DNA from: Lachnospiraceae bacterium
GTDB taxonomy: Bacteria; Bacillota; Clostridia; Lachnospirales; Lachnospiraceae
Reading direction: 5' to 3'
Assembly: GCA_024403585.1 (NCBI GenBank)
Contig: JAKSRN010000141.1
Span: 1 to 5,336 of the forward strand
DNA length: 5,336 nucleotides
Each line of letters opens with the position of its first letter. Position 1 is the first letter of the stretch. Shown here piece by piece: positions 4,071-5,336 of this stretch. A program made the position numbers and the translations under genes. The notes under the pieces were generated by a model. The model ran no database searches. It had not been told where the DNA came from and saw only the letters and a program-made list of their open reading frames with translations.

Positions 4071-5336
4071 TCAGATGTCCAGCAGATCGCTGTATACTTT
4101 CAGTGCACCGTCTGTATCGTGTGCAAGAACGCGTTTTGCAAGGATCTTACCAAGCTGAACACCCTCCTGGTCAAAGCTGTTCAGGTTCCATGCGAATCCC
4201 TGGAACATTACTTTGTTCTCAAAGTGAGCAAGGAGTGCTCCGAGAGCTTCAGGAGTAAGCTGCTCACCAATGATGATGCTGGATGGACGTCCACCCTCGA
4301 ACTGTTTGTTTGGATTCTCATCATCTTTACCACATGCAAATGCAACGATCTGTGCTGCAACGTTTGCACACAGTTTTGCCTGGCTTGTGCTTCCCTCAAT
4401 GATTACATCCTGTCCGATCTGGTTGTTTTTGAAGCCTACGAACTGGAGTGGTGTGATATCAGTTCCCTGATGCAGTAACTGATAGAAGGAATGCTGTCCG
4501 TTTGTTCCCGGCTCACCAAAGATGATTGGTCCTGTAGGATAGGTAACAGGCTCACCGAAGCGGTTTACGTGTTTACCGTTGGACTCCATATCCAGCTGCT
4601 GCAGATGTGCAGGGAAGCGGCTGAGAGCCTGAGAATATGGAAGAACAGCTGTTGCAGGATAGCCCAGAACGTTACGCTCGTAAACGCCGATCATAGCATC
4701 CAGCATGGATGGGTTCTCAAGAATGTTCTCATTCTTAGCTGTTTTATCCATCTCTGCAGCACCGTTCATGATTGCTGCGAATGTATCTGCGCCAAGTGCC
4801 AGTGTAAGGATTACAGCACCTACGCAGGAAGAAGAGGAGTAACGTCCTCCGATATAGTCATCCATGTAGAAGGACTCAAGGAAGTCAGGGTTGTTAGCCA
4901 GTGGAGAAGTCTCGCTTGTTACAGCCAGCAGATGTTTGGAAGGATCCAGACCTGCTTTTGTAAGAGTCTCCTGTACGAATGTCTGGTTGGTCAGAGTCTC
5001 AAGAGTAGTACCGGATTTGGAAACTACGATAAAGAGAGAATGAGCAAGATCCATAGAATTCATAACTGCAGCACCATCATCAGGGTCAACGTTGCTGATG
5101 AATTTTGCCTGCATCTTCAGAGATCCGTTTTTGATTGCCCAGTTCTCAAGTGCAAGATAAAGAGCACGAGGACCAAGATCAGAACCGCCGATACCTACCT
5201 GGCATACAGTTGTGTATTTCTCGCCGTTCTCATTCACGATCTCTCCGGAGTAAACTTTCTCAGCAAATGCAGCTGCTTTAGCCTGCTGGGAAAGATAAAA
5301 GTCACGTTTGTTCACTCCGTCAACCACTACATCATC
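4071..5336 (-). CDS. pgi: Glucose-6-phosphate isomerase, C-terminal part
   Basis: The minus-strand gene runs off the right edge: 421 residues are present and roughly the first 100-120 are missing. The GTG at 5327 is internal, since the frame stays open to 5336. The enzyme interconverts glucose-6-phosphate and fructose-6-phosphate in the cytosol (glycolysis/gluconeogenesis). With residue 1 at 5334-5336, the visible motifs are VGIGGSDLGPRA (about 47-58), the sugar-phosphate SIS motif SKSGTT (106-111), GGRYS (163-167, R165), DMESNGK (249-255), GEPGTNGQHSFYQLLHQGT (274-292) and FDQEGVQLGK (388-397). E275, H289 and K397 correspond to the catalytic Glu357, His388 and Lys518 of the rabbit enzyme, so activity is expected. 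The motifs fit the longer, E. coli-like isomerase. One position differs from the usual signature: FDQxGVQ instead of FDQxGVE. The gene is convergent with mgtE and has its own terminator. Confidence 0.97.
   Translation of the reverse strand, partial: DDVVVDGVNKRDFYLSQQAKAAAFAEKVYSGEIVNENGEKYTTVCQVGIGGSDLGPRALYLALENWAIKNGSLKMQAKFISNVDPDDGAAVMNSMDLAHSLFIVVSKSGTTLETLTNQTFVQETLTKAGLDPSKHLLAVTSETSPLANNPDFLESFYMDDYIGGRYSSSSCVGAVILTLALGADTFAAIMNGAAEMDKTAKNENILENPSMLDAMIGVYERNVLGYPATAVLPYSQALSRFPAHLQQLDMESNGKHVNRFGEPVTYPTGPIIFGEPGTNGQHSFYQLLHQGTDITPLQFVGFKNNQIGQDVIIEGSTSQAKLCANVAAQIVAFACGKDDENPNKQFEGGRPSSIIIGEQLTPEALGALLAHFENKVMFQGFAWNLNSFDQEGVQLGKILAKRVLAHDTDGALKVYSDLLDI

Noticed and set aside
3935..4258. 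Plus-strand ORF of 107 codons
   Set aside because: It runs through the pgi terminator and antisense into the pgi coding end, has no ribosome site and has no recognisable protein features.
5325..5327. GTG as the start codon of pgi
   Set aside because: The frame stays open to the window edge, and Pgi proteins have a further N-terminal region of about 100 or more residues.

Overview
The window looks like chromosomal housekeeping DNA from an anaerobic, gut-type Firmicute, most likely Lachnospiraceae/Clostridia. This rests on AGGAGG ribosome sites, AT-rich spacers with intrinsic terminators, the protein flavour of PckA, MgtE and Pgi, and a PyrE-like protein of a kind I associate with Clostridia. 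I see no phage, insertion sequence, CRISPR array, tRNA or rRNA. The genus call is inference and no database was consulted.

Layout. (1) 1-582: 3' end of ATP-type phosphoenolpyruvate carboxykinase (pckA), then a strong terminator. (2) 648-867: AT-rich spacer with overlapping palindromes around a weak promoter. (3) 868-1509: a single gene for an orotate-phosphoribosyltransferase-like protein whose PRPP loop lacks the usual acidic pair, closed by a UUCG-tetraloop terminator. (4) 1625-1976: hairpin-rich spacer, a good promoter (TTGACA-N17-TAAACT) and a roughly 215-nt leader before mgtE. The leader carries a well-initiated 24-codon ORF whose RNA can pair with sequence just upstream of the mgtE ribosome site. 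It does not resemble the M-box. (5) 1977-3341: complete mgtE Mg2+ channel/transporter gene. (6) 3342-4070: about 730 bases without a convincing protein gene, between convergent mgtE and pgi. It holds terminators for both genes and what looks like an orphan minus-strand transcription unit. That unit has a promoter with A/T tracts upstream, two tandem Rex-like palindromes 20 bp apart, two 16-bp hairpins and a bidirectional terminator. (7) 4071-5336: 3' part of glucose-6-phosphate isomerase (pgi), minus strand, running off the window.

The genes are separate transcription units, each with its own terminator, rather than one operon. pckA and pgi are both central carbon metabolism (PEP/oxaloacetate exchange; glucose-6-P/fructose-6-P exchange). 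mgtE supplies Mg2+, which kinases and PRPP enzymes need, but no functional link among the four is shown by the sequence. Two families of short interspersed repeats sit at the 3' ends of the genes.

The two places most worth a second look are the mgtE leader (possible leader-peptide-based Mg2+ control) and the orphan minus-strand structured RNA candidate at about 3433-3772.
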